DNA from: JAZOTM01 sp045657625
GTDB lineage: Bacteria; Bacillota; Clostridia; Lachnospirales; Lachnospiraceae
DNA: 64,000 bases
Assembly: GCA_045657625.1 (NCBI GenBank)
Contig: JAZOTM010000023.1
Coordinates: forward strand, 31,370-95,369
Reading direction: 5' to 3'
Shown: one piece after another, positions 9,362 to 19,445 of the stretch
Layout of the letters: every line of letters begins with the position of its first letter
How positions within the stretch are numbered: position 1 is the stretch's first letter
Program-made: the position numbers and the translations under genes
The notes under the pieces: generated by a model
The model's input: the letters and a program-made list of their open reading frames with translations, nothing else
Told to the model about the DNA's origin: nothing
The model's database searches: none

Positions 9362-10932
9362 GTTTAAAAAGTCATTGGAATAGGGATGCAATTATAGAAA
9401 AAGGGAAAAAATGGTGTCCTTCTTTTATGATGCTGGTTATAGTATTGGGAGTCATTTTTTGGTACTTTACGAAAACTGAGTTTGGAAAGGGTATTTCGGA
9501 TACCTATCATACGGTGTATATGTGGATTGCTATAGTGATGCCGATTGTTATTTTGGTTTCCTACTTTTTGTTGTTTCCCATGCGGGTGAAACTAGAGTGG
9601 GTGTTCGCCTTGGTGGTGCTTACGTTTGGAATAGGCATGACTCTTTTGGTGCCGATTATGAACGTGCCGGATGAGGATCCGCATAGTAGCCAGATCCGCT
9701 CTATTGCATCAGGCTGGGCGGGATATGGATTGACGGTTTTGGATGAAGATGGGAATAGTACGTATCAATCTTTTTGGAAGCCAAGTTATGAGGACAATAG
9801 TAAAGTTCCAACAGGTGTGTTGACGAGAGAGGATTACAACACCATTTTTGAACTATTTGGGGAAGAAATGACCGAAGCAGGTTGGGAAGAAGAAACCTTT
9901 TTCCATTCTTTGGAATATTCGGAAATTGTTTATTATCCTGCCGCCTTTGTGGTATTCGTGTGCAGAATTTTTTCCGTCAATTACTATGTGTCTTTGCTTT
10001 TGGCAAGACTTCTAAATTTATTACTTTATGTCATTGCCGGGGTTTATGCAATTCGAAAAATGCCCTTCCGCAAAGAGGTGATTTTTGCAATTACAATGAT
10101 TCCTGTTTATTTGCAACAAGTAAGTTCTTTATCAGCGGATAGCATGATTTTTGCGTTGATTTTGGTCTTGGTAGCCGGATCACTTTATCTGGCATATACA
10201 GAGGAAATCACTACGAGAGATAAGTGGCTAACAGGCGCCCTAGTTATCGCGGCAGCCATTATTTTGTCACGTTGTAAGTATGGCGCTTGTTTGCCGTTGG
10301 TTTTCTTTGCAGTATTTGTGTTGATAAAAAAATGGAAGGAAAAAGATTATCGGATCATAGGCTTTGCAACGATTTTTGGTGGATTTTTCCTTGGATTTTT
10401 GCCATCTATGTATTTATTAACTTTCCAGACAGGAGATGTTTTCCAAAACGATCCTTATACCGTTGGGGAAATCATTACACATCCGTGGAATTCCTTTATT
10501 TTATTTGGAAATACCATTGCAACGTTATGGGATAATATTTGGAAAAGTGGCATTGGTAGCGAACTTGGATTACTGAGTTTGTCTATGCCATTGTATCCAA
10601 TTGCCGGTATAGTATGCATATTGGCAATGTTTGTGGTTACAAACAAGCAGGAAACTTTTTCAAGAGTGGAAAAGTGCATTTTGTTTATGATTTTATTTTT
10701 AGGCGTGGGATTTATTGTTGGTGGTATGTTTATTGGTTCTACATTCCACGGAGATTTGATCATTGGAGGCATTCAAGGTAGATATTTTCTTTTGTTTGCA
10801 CTTCCGTTCTTTTTGTTGTTGTCGACAAAGCAGATTCATATCAAAGATGGGTCTTTGGTGCGTCGCGGATTATTACTTTCTATGATGGTGCTGGACTACA
10901 TGATTTTCTTCTGCTTATTAAATCGAGCATAA
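9358..10932 (+). CDS. DUF2142 membrane protein (copy 2)
   Basis: 524 residues with about twelve helices and no large extracytoplasmic N-terminal domain. Family marks are VPDEDPHSSQ near residue 103, SRCKYGACLPL near 303, and GIQGRYFLLF near 472. It starts with GTG at 9358 that overlaps the stop of the preceding GT2 gene (GTGA), so translation is probably coupled; the first residues are cytoplasmic and lysine-rich. Its neighbours on the 3' side are two more members of the same family. The role is unknown; the family is thought to be GT-C-like. Confidence 0.8.
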   Translation: MSLKSHWNRDAIIEKGKKWCPSFMMLVIVLGVIFWYFTKTEFGKGISDTYHTVYMWIAIVMPIVILVSYFLLFPMRVKLEWVFALVVLTFGIGMTLLVPIMNVPDEDPHSSQIRSIASGWAGYGLTVLDEDGNSTYQSFWKPSYEDNSKVPTGVLTREDYNTIFELFGEEMTEAGWEEETFFHSLEYSEIVYYPAAFVVFVCRIFSVNYYVSLLLARLLNLLLYVIAGVYAIRKMPFRKEVIFAITMIPVYLQQVSSLSADSMIFALILVLVAGSLYLAYTEEITTRDKWLTGALVIAAAIILSRCKYGACLPLVFFAVFVLIKKWKEKDYRIIGFATIFGGFFLGFLPSMYLLTFQTGDVFQNDPYTVGEIITHPWNSFILFGNTIATLWDNIWKSGIGSELGLLSLSMPLYPIAGIVCILAMFVVTNKQETFSRVEKCILFMILFLGVGFIVGGMFIGSTFHGDLIIGGIQGRYFLLFALPFFLLLSTKQIHIKDGSLVRRGLLLSMMVLDYMIFFCLLNRA

Positions 10933-10942
10933 AAGGTGAGAG

Positions 10943-12490
10943 ATGGAAAAATTACGAAATATTTGGAAAAAAGAATACGGAGTCGGCATAGCCGGATTCC
11001 TGGTGATGTTGGTGGCTTGGGGATTTACCATGCAGTGGGTTTCCAAGTACAGCACCGGGTGGGATGCCTTTCGTAAGGTGACGACCGTGCTTGGAATTCT
11101 CCTATTTATTACGGTTTGTGTGGCTTTCGTATGTTTGAAAATAAAAAAAGTGGCTCTGGAATATGTCTTTGTGCTTGTGACACTGGTATTTAGCATAGGA
11201 TATAATCTGATGATTCCGGTGTATGCAGTACCGGATGAGGAATATCATTTAAGCGTAGCTTATGCGGTGGCGGGCAACTTAATGGGTTGGTCCACAGAGG
11301 ACATTGATACGGAGATTTTAAGAACGGTGGAAGCAGAGACTACTTTGCAGGGTTCCGGAATCGCCCATGACTACTACAACAGCTATTTTTCTTCTTTGAA
11401 GGAGCGAGTAAGTGATGGTGAAACGGTAGAAGTATCTTACAGTTATAATACAGAAGTACCACATATTTTATATTTGCCTGCAGCAGTGGGAATTGCCCTT
11501 GGCAGAGTGTTGCATTTGGGCGTGGCTGCTACGGTGACCTTGGGACGATTCTTTAATATGTTGGTTTATTTGGTAGCAGGCTTTTTGGCCCTTCGTTTGT
11601 TACCTATGCGAAAAGAACTGTTGCTTCTCATCATGACTTTCCCGGAGACGTTACAGGAAGTCAATGGCATTAGTAGTGATAGTCCCATTTTTTCCATGGC
11701 CTTTTTGGCAACCGCGTTGTTGATAAACTTGGCTTACAAGGAAAAAGATGTGGAAATCAAAGAAAAGAAGACCATTGGAAAACTGGTAATGTTGTTTCTA
11801 TTGTTGTTCCTATTGGCAAAATGCAAATACGGTGCTTGCGTACCATTTGCAGCCTTGGTGCTTTTATTGGTATTCCGGAAAAAAGGAACCAAGCTTTCGA
11901 AGGCTTCACTTGGAATCGGAGGAGCAGCAGTGGTGCTTGGTTTTATTCCAAGTTTGGCAAAGGCGTTTACCGGAAATTATTTGGTGAATTCCGCCAATCC
12001 ATACTACACGGTTTCCTATGTGTTGACACATCCTTATGAGATGTTTTTACTGTTGGGAAATACTTGGAATCGCTATTTTGACAATTATTTTGCGCAAATG
12101 TTTGGGAGTTCCTTGGGATGGTATGAATTCCATATTCCGCTCTATTTGATCTATGGATTATTTGTAATCTTGGTATTATATCTCATGCTTGGAATGGAGG
12201 ATTCCATGGTGCCAAGTAGAAAAGAAAAGATTTGTATTGGTCTTGTAGCTGTTTGTGGCATGGGATTTGCAGTAGCAGGTATGCTGATTGGAAATACCCC
12301 AGCAGGAACAGATTACGTGGTAGGTGTGCAGGGACGTTACTTTTTGCCCTATTTGTTCTTATTTTTCCTTTTGTTTACACCGAAGGTATTTCGTGTGGAA
12401 AATCGGGAAGAAACAGGAAAGACCTTAACATTTGCGGCCTTTATATTATATTTTTTGATGTTTTTAACATTGTTTTTGCGAGCATATTAA
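10943..12490 (+). CDS. DUF2142 membrane protein (copy 3)
   Basis: 515 residues. The motif VPDEEYHLS near residue 95, AKCKYGACVPFA near 294 and VGVQGRYFLPYLF near 455 place it in DUF2142. It is the most like copy 2 in length and layout, lacking the N-terminal beta domain. The ATG at 10943 has AAAAGGTGAGAG directly upstream and lies ten bases after the previous stop. Its topology is about eleven to twelve helices with the PDE motif expected in the first large outside loop. Function is inferred only from the family and from the surrounding glycosyltransferases. Confidence 0.8.
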   Translation: MEKLRNIWKKEYGVGIAGFLVMLVAWGFTMQWVSKYSTGWDAFRKVTTVLGILLFITVCVAFVCLKIKKVALEYVFVLVTLVFSIGYNLMIPVYAVPDEEYHLSVAYAVAGNLMGWSTEDIDTEILRTVEAETTLQGSGIAHDYYNSYFSSLKERVSDGETVEVSYSYNTEVPHILYLPAAVGIALGRVLHLGVAATVTLGRFFNMLVYLVAGFLALRLLPMRKELLLLIMTFPETLQEVNGISSDSPIFSMAFLATALLINLAYKEKDVEIKEKKTIGKLVMLFLLLFLLAKCKYGACVPFAALVLLLVFRKKGTKLSKASLGIGGAAVVLGFIPSLAKAFTGNYLVNSANPYYTVSYVLTHPYEMFLLLGNTWNRYFDNYFAQMFGSSLGWYEFHIPLYLIYGLFVILVLYLMLGMEDSMVPSRKEKICIGLVAVCGMGFAVAGMLIGNTPAGTDYVVGVQGRYFLPYLFLFFLLFTPKVFRVENREETGKTLTFAAFILYFLMFLTLFLRAY

Positions 12491-12509
12491 GATGGGAGGC
12501 TTCGATGAA

Positions 12510-14423
12510 ATGAAGAAGCATGTTTGGAATTTAGGATGGCTTTTGGGAATTGCCCTGGTGATTTTCCTATATATGATTTGTAAAGTACGGTTTGAAGTAG
12601 GGACCTACGTGTATTCCTATAGTTCCGATTGTTATACGGAGCAGTTGCAGGATGGAGATTCGGAATCGGTAGAATTTACCTTCTGGGAAGATACTACAGT
12701 AAAAAATCTACAGTTTGCCTTTGTAACCTACGGTGTTTCAGACCAGGCAGGAGAGATTCAGGTAGAAGTGGTTTCTGAGGATTCCGGTGAGACCGTTGCT
12801 ACCGGTAGTATTACAGTGAGTGACATTACTGAATGGGCTTGGACAGAAGTAAACTTCGATACACCGGTATCTGCAGCAAATGGAGAAACCTGGGTGGTGA
12901 CATTGACAGCAGTAGACTTCACAGAGGACAATGCCCTTTCAATCGCCCAGTCTTCTGATGGCAATTTGGGACTACGTATGGACTCCGGCATTTGGGATGC
13001 CTTCCAGAAATTGTTTGTGATTTTTAGTCTCTTGGTATTCGCGTTAATTCTATTTGCGTATTTGGCGTTTTTTGTTTACCACGTAAAAATCGAATATGTC
13101 TTTGTGGTGTGCTTTACCACCATGGCTTTGATTTTTAACGTGATGGTTCCTGCAAAGTTGGGACCGGATGAGGCGGCTCACTTAAATACGGTATACAAGA
13201 TTTCTGAGAATCTGATGGGATGGGAATCCTCTGCAGATGATAAAGAAGTCATTACAGAGGAAGAAGCAGAAAATGGTTTGAGCATTGACGCTCCAAATGA
13301 AACATACTACAACAACTATATCAGTTGGTTGACTTCTAAGTCTTCGGACGAATCTCAGACAGAACAGAGTTACTGGGGTTCTCAGGAAAATCCGCAGATT
13401 ACTTATTTTATGGCGGCGCTGGGAATAGTTGTAGGTAGACTTTTACATTTATCTGCAGCAGGCATTATTACTGTCGGTCGTATGTTTAGCTTTATTCCGG
13501 TATTGTTGCTTTTGTTTTACGCGATTAAGCGCACGCCTGTGGGCAAAGAAATCATTTTCGTATTGGCTCTGGTACCTTCTATGGTACAGGAAGCGACTAC
13601 CATCAATGCAGATGGCATCGATATTGCCATGAGTATTGCCTTGACTGCGGCAGTGCTTCGCGTAGCCTATGGCGAAAAGGATAAATTCCGTTATTTAGAT
13701 TACGGTTTGATTGTGCTTCTTTCTTACATTTTATCCAGATGTAAGTTTGGGGCATTGGTGCCAATGGCAATGTTGCCATTACTTCTCTTTTTCCGTTATC
13801 GTAAATCTACGGAAAAGGAAGAGCGTATTTTAAAATATGCAGGTTTGGCATTACCGATTGTTTGTGTGTTGTTCGGATTTTTGCCATTAATCAGCACTAC
13901 AGTGACGGCATATAGTCAGGATTTGTGGACAGAATACTATAGTTTCTCTGATATTTTGGCTAATCCAAAACACATTTTCTATATGATTATCAATACCATT
14001 CATACCAACATGGACTTCTACCTCTTGAGTATGGGAGGTACTTACCTTGGATGGATGAATATTATTTTGCCACAGCATATTTCTGTCATTATGATTGTGC
14101 TTGTACTTTTATCCGCAGTACCGACAGAAGTAGAAGCCAAGTTCCTCAGCGGAAAAGCTCGTCTTTACATGTTCTTGGTAGGACTTGCAGGTATTGGATG
14201 CTCTGTAGGTGGTATGTTAATCGGATGGACCACTTTGGATTCGGAGGTCATCAATGGAGTCCAAGGAAGATATTTCCTTCCGTTTGTGGTATTATTAGCA
14301 TTAGCAATCCGCCCGGGAAAAATCTTGGTGGAGGAAGGTGGCACTTATCGCAAAAAAGTATGTATGGCCATTGTATGGGTACAGCTTTTGGTAGTGTCAG
14401 CATTATTTATTCGTGCGTTATAA
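12510..14423 (+). CDS. DUF2142 membrane protein with extracytoplasmic beta domain (copy 4)
   Basis: 637 residues from the preferred start. Signal anchor (about 5-22), a 120-residue beta domain (about 30-155, ending GNLGLRMDSG), then the polytopic core with GPDEAAH near 222, SRCKFGALVPM near 411 and GVQGRYFLPF near 592. An in-frame ATG exists at 12492, but GGGAGG at 12494-12499 lies inside that reading and ten bases before ATG 12510, so the later start is chosen. It is a clear paralogue of the gene at 3269 by domain order and shared beta-domain residues, suggesting internal duplication within the operon. Confidence 0.8.
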   Translation: MKKHVWNLGWLLGIALVIFLYMICKVRFEVGTYVYSYSSDCYTEQLQDGDSESVEFTFWEDTTVKNLQFAFVTYGVSDQAGEIQVEVVSEDSGETVATGSITVSDITEWAWTEVNFDTPVSAANGETWVVTLTAVDFTEDNALSIAQSSDGNLGLRMDSGIWDAFQKLFVIFSLLVFALILFAYLAFFVYHVKIEYVFVVCFTTMALIFNVMVPAKLGPDEAAHLNTVYKISENLMGWESSADDKEVITEEEAENGLSIDAPNETYYNNYISWLTSKSSDESQTEQSYWGSQENPQITYFMAALGIVVGRLLHLSAAGIITVGRMFSFIPVLLLLFYAIKRTPVGKEIIFVLALVPSMVQEATTINADGIDIAMSIALTAAVLRVAYGEKDKFRYLDYGLIVLLSYILSRCKFGALVPMAMLPLLLFFRYRKSTEKEERILKYAGLALPIVCVLFGFLPLISTTVTAYSQDLWTEYYSFSDILANPKHIFYMIINTIHTNMDFYLLSMGGTYLGWMNIILPQHISVIMIVLVLLSAVPTEVEAKFLSGKARLYMFLVGLAGIGCSVGGMLIGWTTLDSEVINGVQGRYFLPFVVLLALAIRPGKILVEEGGTYRKKVCMAIVWVQLLVVSALFIRAL

Positions 14424-14433
14424 TGAGGATGTT

Positions 14434-17145
14434 ATGAACGAAAAGTATATGTTTCAAATTGATGAATGTAAATATTTCAAAAAAATAGACGGTAGCAAAA
14501 CGCAGCTGTATCTTTCCGGCTGGTGTTTTGATAAGGATACGGAACGCAGTGTGCAATTGGCACTGCGTTACCGTTTTTTGGATGGAAAAGAAGGTCTTGC
14601 GACTCCAAGTGTAGAGGAAGTGGTCACCCAGCGAAAAGATGTGGCGGACATGTACGATTTGGAAGAAGAGAAAATCGGATTCCAGATGACTTTGACAGCA
14701 GACTTTGATTTGGATGAGGTGCTGGAGGAGATTTGCGTGCAGGTGTCAGAGCCAAATTTTGCAGACCAAAGGGATGCGGTCACAGATACTGTAACTGCAG
14801 ATACAGAGTCCGCAGCCAAAACGTCCAAAGTTTCAGAGTCCACAGATGTTGTGCCCGCAGAGAATGTGGCTGTAGATACCAGGAAGGAAGAGGTTTTATA
14901 TCAACTTACCGGAAAAGACATCCTTACCAAGGCAGTCGACAATGTTCACTACTTTGAGGATCAGTTTGCCCTCAACGATACGGTGATTCGTATGGCAGGC
15001 TGGGGATATCTCAGTGATTTACACAAGGAATATCGCCCCCTTATGGTTTGGGCCAGAGATTCCAAGACCAAGGAAACCGTGGCAAAGGCAGAATACATGA
15101 TTCGTCAGGATATCATCAGTCTGTTTGATAAGCCGGAGGATCAGAATCGCCAGTGGGGCTTTTTCTTACTTTTAGATTTAAAAGAGCATCCGGATTGTGA
15201 GATATGCTTTGGAGAAGAGACCTGCAACAAGGTGAAGGCCGTGAATTTATACGACCTACAAAGAGAAAAAAGAGAGAAACGACGTGTCTATAAAAATCGT
15301 TTGGACATGATGCTGCATGGAGATGCAGACCTGCGCAAGGACGATGCCTATTATAAAAAGCATTTGTCTACGGAAGCGTACCAAGAGATTTTACAGAAAC
15401 GTTTTCAAAATAAAGATGTGGATTATGATGTATGGATTCGTCGTCACAGTGCCACAGAAAAGGAATTGAAACGTCAGCGTCTGGCCTGTAAGGATGTCAT
15501 GGAGGATAGCAAATATCCATTGGTTTCCATTGCAGTGCCGGCATACCGTACACCGGTGAAGTTCTTGAAGGAAATGATTGATTCGGTGAAGGCACAGACC
15601 TATCCGAAGTGGGAACTTTGCATTGCAGATGGTTCTTTGAATGACAGTATTTTACCTACGTTACAGGAATATGCGGCAGCAGACAGTCGCGTGAAATTCC
15701 GTACCTTAGAGGACAATTTTGGAATTTCCGGAAATACCAATGAGGCGTTGAAACTTGCCACCGGAGATTATATTTCCCTTTTGGATCATGATGACATTTT
15801 GACTCCGGATGCCTTATATGAAATGGTGAAGTGCGTCATGGAAACCGGCGCGGACTGTCTTTATTCTGATGAAGACAAGGTGGATTTTTCCTTAGAGGAT
15901 TATTTTGAACCTCATTTCAAACCGGATTTCAACTTGGATATGCTTCGTAGTTGCAACTATATCTGTCATTTCTTCATGGTAAGAAAAGATGTTTTGGAGC
16001 GGGCGGGATTATTCCGAGATGCTTATGATGGCTCACAGGATTTTGATTTTATCTTGCGTTGTACCGGTGAAGCAACTCAGGTACAGCATGTGCGAAAAAT
16101 GTTGTATCACTGGAGAAGCCATGCAGCTTCGACTGCCATGAATCCGGAAAACAAAATGTATTGTTATGAAGCCGGTCGTGAAGCGATTCTTACGGAGTTG
16201 AAAAAACAGGGTTACGAAGGTGCTACTGTTCGAAACTACACCAGACTGGGCTATTATGAACCTATTTACCCGGTACCGGCAAATGTGAAAGTGTCTGTGG
16301 TACTGCCGGAGGAGAGCAAGGGATTTTTCGAGGAAATCTGTGAAGCTCAGGTTGAAGCAGTGCGGCGTAGAATAGAGCAACTCGAGGCAACTAAGCTTGA
16401 GACAGAGAGGGTTGAGAGCGAGCAGTATGAAACAGTGCAGTCTCGAGAGCAACAATCGCAGTTAGAACAGACCAAGACTGAAAGCCCTCAAGAGCAACAA
16501 GCTCAGGTAGAATCAGCAGGTAAGGAATTTGAGATTCTCACCTACAAAAAAGAAGACGAACTGGCAGAACGTTTGCCGGAAATTTTAGCACAGACCACAG
16601 GAGATGCCATTCTCTTTATTCATGGGGATTTAAGAGATGCCAGCGAGGGCTGGATCAATCGACTCCTTGGCAATGTTATGCGTGACGAAGTGGGCATTGT
16701 GGCTCCAATGGTATACAACGAAATCGGTCGTATTTCTTCCTCCGGAAAGGTTTTGTATCGTGATGGAAGAATTCGAGATTTGTTTAAAGGTATTTTAAAA
16801 GAAGAACCGGGCTATGCAGCACACGCTTTGATGCAGCAGAATGTATCTATGCTTTCTCCAAATTGTTTTATGATGCGTCGAGAATTGTTGGAACAGTTCC
16901 ATTTTGGAAAAGATGCCATTTCCTTTGGAGAGGGGGATACCCCCATGCATGTCATGGCTTATCTTTGCCATCAGGCGACACAGGCAGGAAAACTTTTGGT
17001 TTATACCCCATTTGTACAGGTAAAAGAAAAGGAATCGCCCATATCTGAGGATATCCGGATTCCGGGACTTGCCACAAATCATGCAGATCCTTATTATCAT
17101 CCGGATTTTGATGAGGATGGGGATGTATTTACCTTGTGTCTGTAA
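14434..17145 (+). CDS. Multidomain GT2 glycosyltransferase with E/Q-rich insert
   Basis: 903 residues. Two related N-terminal modules (about 5-110, with LYLSGWCFDKD; and about 165-275, with IRMAGWGYLSD) are joined by an Ala/Thr/Ser-rich linker. A complete GT2 domain lies at about 360-600: YPLVSIAVPAYRTP, LLDHDDILTPDALY near 449 with the DxD metal site, CLYSDEDK, and DGSQDFDF. A second GT2-like segment starts VSVVLPE near 618 but is interrupted by an E/Q-rich low-complexity stretch (about 636-697) and resumes with FEILTYKK, DAILFIHGDLRD and VGIVAPMVY; its metal-site residues are weak, so it may be inactive. GTG 14413 is in frame, but GAGG at 14425-14428 places the start at ATG 14434. Confidence 0.87.
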   Translation: MNEKYMFQIDECKYFKKIDGSKTQLYLSGWCFDKDTERSVQLALRYRFLDGKEGLATPSVEEVVTQRKDVADMYDLEEEKIGFQMTLTADFDLDEVLEEICVQVSEPNFADQRDAVTDTVTADTESAAKTSKVSESTDVVPAENVAVDTRKEEVLYQLTGKDILTKAVDNVHYFEDQFALNDTVIRMAGWGYLSDLHKEYRPLMVWARDSKTKETVAKAEYMIRQDIISLFDKPEDQNRQWGFFLLLDLKEHPDCEICFGEETCNKVKAVNLYDLQREKREKRRVYKNRLDMMLHGDADLRKDDAYYKKHLSTEAYQEILQKRFQNKDVDYDVWIRRHSATEKELKRQRLACKDVMEDSKYPLVSIAVPAYRTPVKFLKEMIDSVKAQTYPKWELCIADGSLNDSILPTLQEYAAADSRVKFRTLEDNFGISGNTNEALKLATGDYISLLDHDDILTPDALYEMVKCVMETGADCLYSDEDKVDFSLEDYFEPHFKPDFNLDMLRSCNYICHFFMVRKDVLERAGLFRDAYDGSQDFDFILRCTGEATQVQHVRKMLYHWRSHAASTAMNPENKMYCYEAGREAILTELKKQGYEGATVRNYTRLGYYEPIYPVPANVKVSVVLPEESKGFFEEICEAQVEAVRRRIEQLEATKLETERVESEQYETVQSREQQSQLEQTKTESPQEQQAQVESAGKEFEILTYKKEDELAERLPEILAQTTGDAILFIHGDLRDASEGWINRLLGNVMRDEVGIVAPMVYNEIGRISSSGKVLYRDGRIRDLFKGILKEEPGYAAHALMQQNVSMLSPNCFMMRRELLEQFHFGKDAISFGEGDTPMHVMAYLCHQATQAGKLLVYTPFVQVKEKESPISEDIRIPGLATNHADPYYHPDFDEDGDVFTLCL

Positions 17146-17236
17146 GTGGCGGGAAAGTACGTTGAGAGACAAAGCTGGTGCTGGGTCCTGATGGACATAC
17201 TGCCGGTAGAAAGAATAAAAAAGGGATGTTTTGACT

Positions 17237-19354
17237 ATGAATAAGAAAACAATATTCCGAGGCGTTTTGCTCATATTGGGAGTGGTGTTGCTGTCTCTTG
17301 GAATCGAAATCTTCGGTTTTGAGTGGAAGTCTATCACTTCTCCAAAGAGCTCCTATACTTACAACCTAGAAGATGGAGAAATCATTGAGAACCCACTGGA
17401 GGGCCGTACCGTATATATGGCGGCGGGAGATACCATTTCCCAAACCGATGATTATTCAGAAAATATTTACGATGAGCCGGTATTTTATCGTTTTTCTTTT
17501 CCCTCAGAGTTTTTAAATGAAGTTACACTTTATGCAAATGCGGAAGTGGATTTGGAGTACACTGTCTTGGTGGAAACCGTATCTACTTACGGAGAAGAAA
17601 AGTTGACCTATTTGGATGATACTACGAGCTCCGTCCTTGGAGTGGGCGTCACAGAGGTGCGAGATACCTGCAATGCCATCGTGATTGAAATCGAAGCAGA
17701 GGATGCAGCAAGTATTACATCTGTCACCTTTGCCAATCATTACCAGTTCCATGCAGCTCGCTTTTTACTAATCCTTGCAATTATGACCACCATCGCCATG
17801 GTGATCTTTGCAAAGGAATGGATGGAGAAAAAATTACATTTGGTATTCTTGGTGTCAGGCCTATTATTTGGAATTGCCATGACTTTTTCTCATGGAATCA
17901 CAGGTATGTGCTGGGATGAACAGGTACATTTTTCTTGTATTTACCAGATGTCCTATTCTGATTTGGTACCTCAGACAGAAAGTTATTTGGCTTATGCAAA
18001 TCTGACTTTGCCGGAGGGGAATACTCTGACAGAGTATGCCTTGATTTCTGAATGGGCGGACAGTCACAATGATGAAAGCACAGCTACTTGGGCAGAACAT
18101 GATTATCCTTATACCACAGTGTATGGACGTGTTGGGTACAGTGTACAGGCTTTGACCTGGAAAATCGCAAGACACTTTGGGGCCTCCTTTAGCTGGTGTA
18201 TTTATCTGGCAAATCTGGCCAATTTAGTCATGTATATAGGATTTGCTGCCTTGGCAATCAAGTATGCAAAGATTGGAAAACGTTTGATGTTTTTTATTGC
18301 TCTCATGCCGGTACAGTTATTATTGGCAACAGCCTTTAGCTATGATGCCTTTATGAACTGCTTGGTATTATTTGGTTTTGCTTTATTTAGTGAAGAATAC
18401 CTGAGTAAAGATACTATTTCTTATAAGAGACTAGCCGTTGCTTTATTGGTTACTATGATTGGCACCATACCAAAGGCTATTTATTTCCCATTGGTATTAC
18501 TTTTCCTGTTTTTACCAAAGGAAAAATTTGCGTCTAAGAAGGAAAGAGGAATCTATTTTGCCATTGTGATTGGTCTTTCCCTGATTTTGGCAGCAACTTT
18601 TGTATTGCCGACTTTAGCTTCCGGCAGCGGCGGTGTGGATCTCTATTCAGATCCAAGACGTGCCACAGCCAATACTTATCAGCAGTTGATGTTGGTATTA
18701 CATCATCCGTTGAAGTATGCGAAGTTATTGGTTTCCAATGTTCTTACCTGGCAGGCGCCATTCCTGCTTGGTATGAAACCCTGGACCAACCTGGTATATT
18801 CCGGCATGTACTCCGGCACCGGACTTTATGTTATTCCTTTGATTTTGACTTTCTTGGCACTGACTCAGGGAACAATGGACACGGATGAAAAAGGTACACC
18901 GGTGATTGAAGTGCTGACAAAGAAATGCGAAGAATCTCAGGATGTTGCAAAGGATGTAAACAAAGAGAAGGAAGTAAGTGACATAAAGGACGTAGAAAAC
19001 GGTTCACATAAGAAGTTTGGAGGTCGATTCGGAATTTTGGGATGGAAGAATTGGTCTCATCTTAGTCGTTTCAAATTACTTACTGGGCTTCTTGTATTCG
19101 CGACAGAGTGCTTGGTATGGACCTCTATGTACCTTGCTTTTAATCCCGTGGGAGTCGAACGAATCAAGGGCATGCAGGGAAGATATTTGTTTGTCTTTGT
19201 ATGGCCCATTGTATTGCTGTTCCTCAATGGAAAGGTCCGTTGTAGCTTAAAACAATTGACTTATAATCGTATTGTTGTAGCCGCTGCAGGATATGTAGCC
19301 TTTATCACTATGTATATGGTTTATTATTCCGGTTTGTGGATGAATGTGATTTAA
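17237..19354 (+). CDS. DUF2142-type membrane protein (copy 5, divergent)
   Basis: About 705 residues, the longest and most divergent family member. Signal anchor (about 5-25), a beta-rich outside segment (about 30-170), then helices. The acidic motif is CWDEQVHFS near 231 rather than PDExxH, and the C-terminal motif is GMQGRYLFVF. A charged, Lys/Glu-rich cytoplasmic loop (about 550-600, around QDVAKDVNKEKEVSD) interrupts the last helices and is absent from the others. Start: TTG 17231 is five bases after AAGGG, ATG 17237 eleven bases after it; ATG is preferred but the choice is not firm. Last gene of the long glycan operon; hairpins follow. Confidence 0.72.
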   Translation: MNKKTIFRGVLLILGVVLLSLGIEIFGFEWKSITSPKSSYTYNLEDGEIIENPLEGRTVYMAAGDTISQTDDYSENIYDEPVFYRFSFPSEFLNEVTLYANAEVDLEYTVLVETVSTYGEEKLTYLDDTTSSVLGVGVTEVRDTCNAIVIEIEAEDAASITSVTFANHYQFHAARFLLILAIMTTIAMVIFAKEWMEKKLHLVFLVSGLLFGIAMTFSHGITGMCWDEQVHFSCIYQMSYSDLVPQTESYLAYANLTLPEGNTLTEYALISEWADSHNDESTATWAEHDYPYTTVYGRVGYSVQALTWKIARHFGASFSWCIYLANLANLVMYIGFAALAIKYAKIGKRLMFFIALMPVQLLLATAFSYDAFMNCLVLFGFALFSEEYLSKDTISYKRLAVALLVTMIGTIPKAIYFPLVLLFLFLPKEKFASKKERGIYFAIVIGLSLILAATFVLPTLASGSGGVDLYSDPRRATANTYQQLMLVLHHPLKYAKLLVSNVLTWQAPFLLGMKPWTNLVYSGMYSGTGLYVIPLILTFLALTQGTMDTDEKGTPVIEVLTKKCEESQDVAKDVNKEKEVSDIKDVENGSHKKFGGRFGILGWKNWSHLSRFKLLTGLLVFATECLVWTSMYLAFNPVGVERIKGMQGRYLFVFVWPIVLLFLNGKVRCSLKQLTYNRIVVAAAGYVAFITMYMVYYSGLWMNVI

Positions 19355-19420
19355 TGAATTGGAATTCAAACTTGCAAGGAGTTCCGATATTTTTGAATTT
19401 TAAAAGGAATATGAGAGATA

Positions 19421-19444
19421 GAAAAGCGCCGCAAGGCGCTTTTC
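19421..19444 (+). terminator. Perfect 10-bp hairpin after the glycan operon
   Basis: GAAAAGCGCC, loop GCAA, GGCGCTTTTC form a perfect ten-base stem with a GNRA-type loop, about 65 bases after the last DUF2142 stop codon. The stem supplies the A-run and U-run itself, so it can act on transcripts from the plus strand and perhaps the minus strand. Confidence 0.75.
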
Positions 19445-19445
19445 T

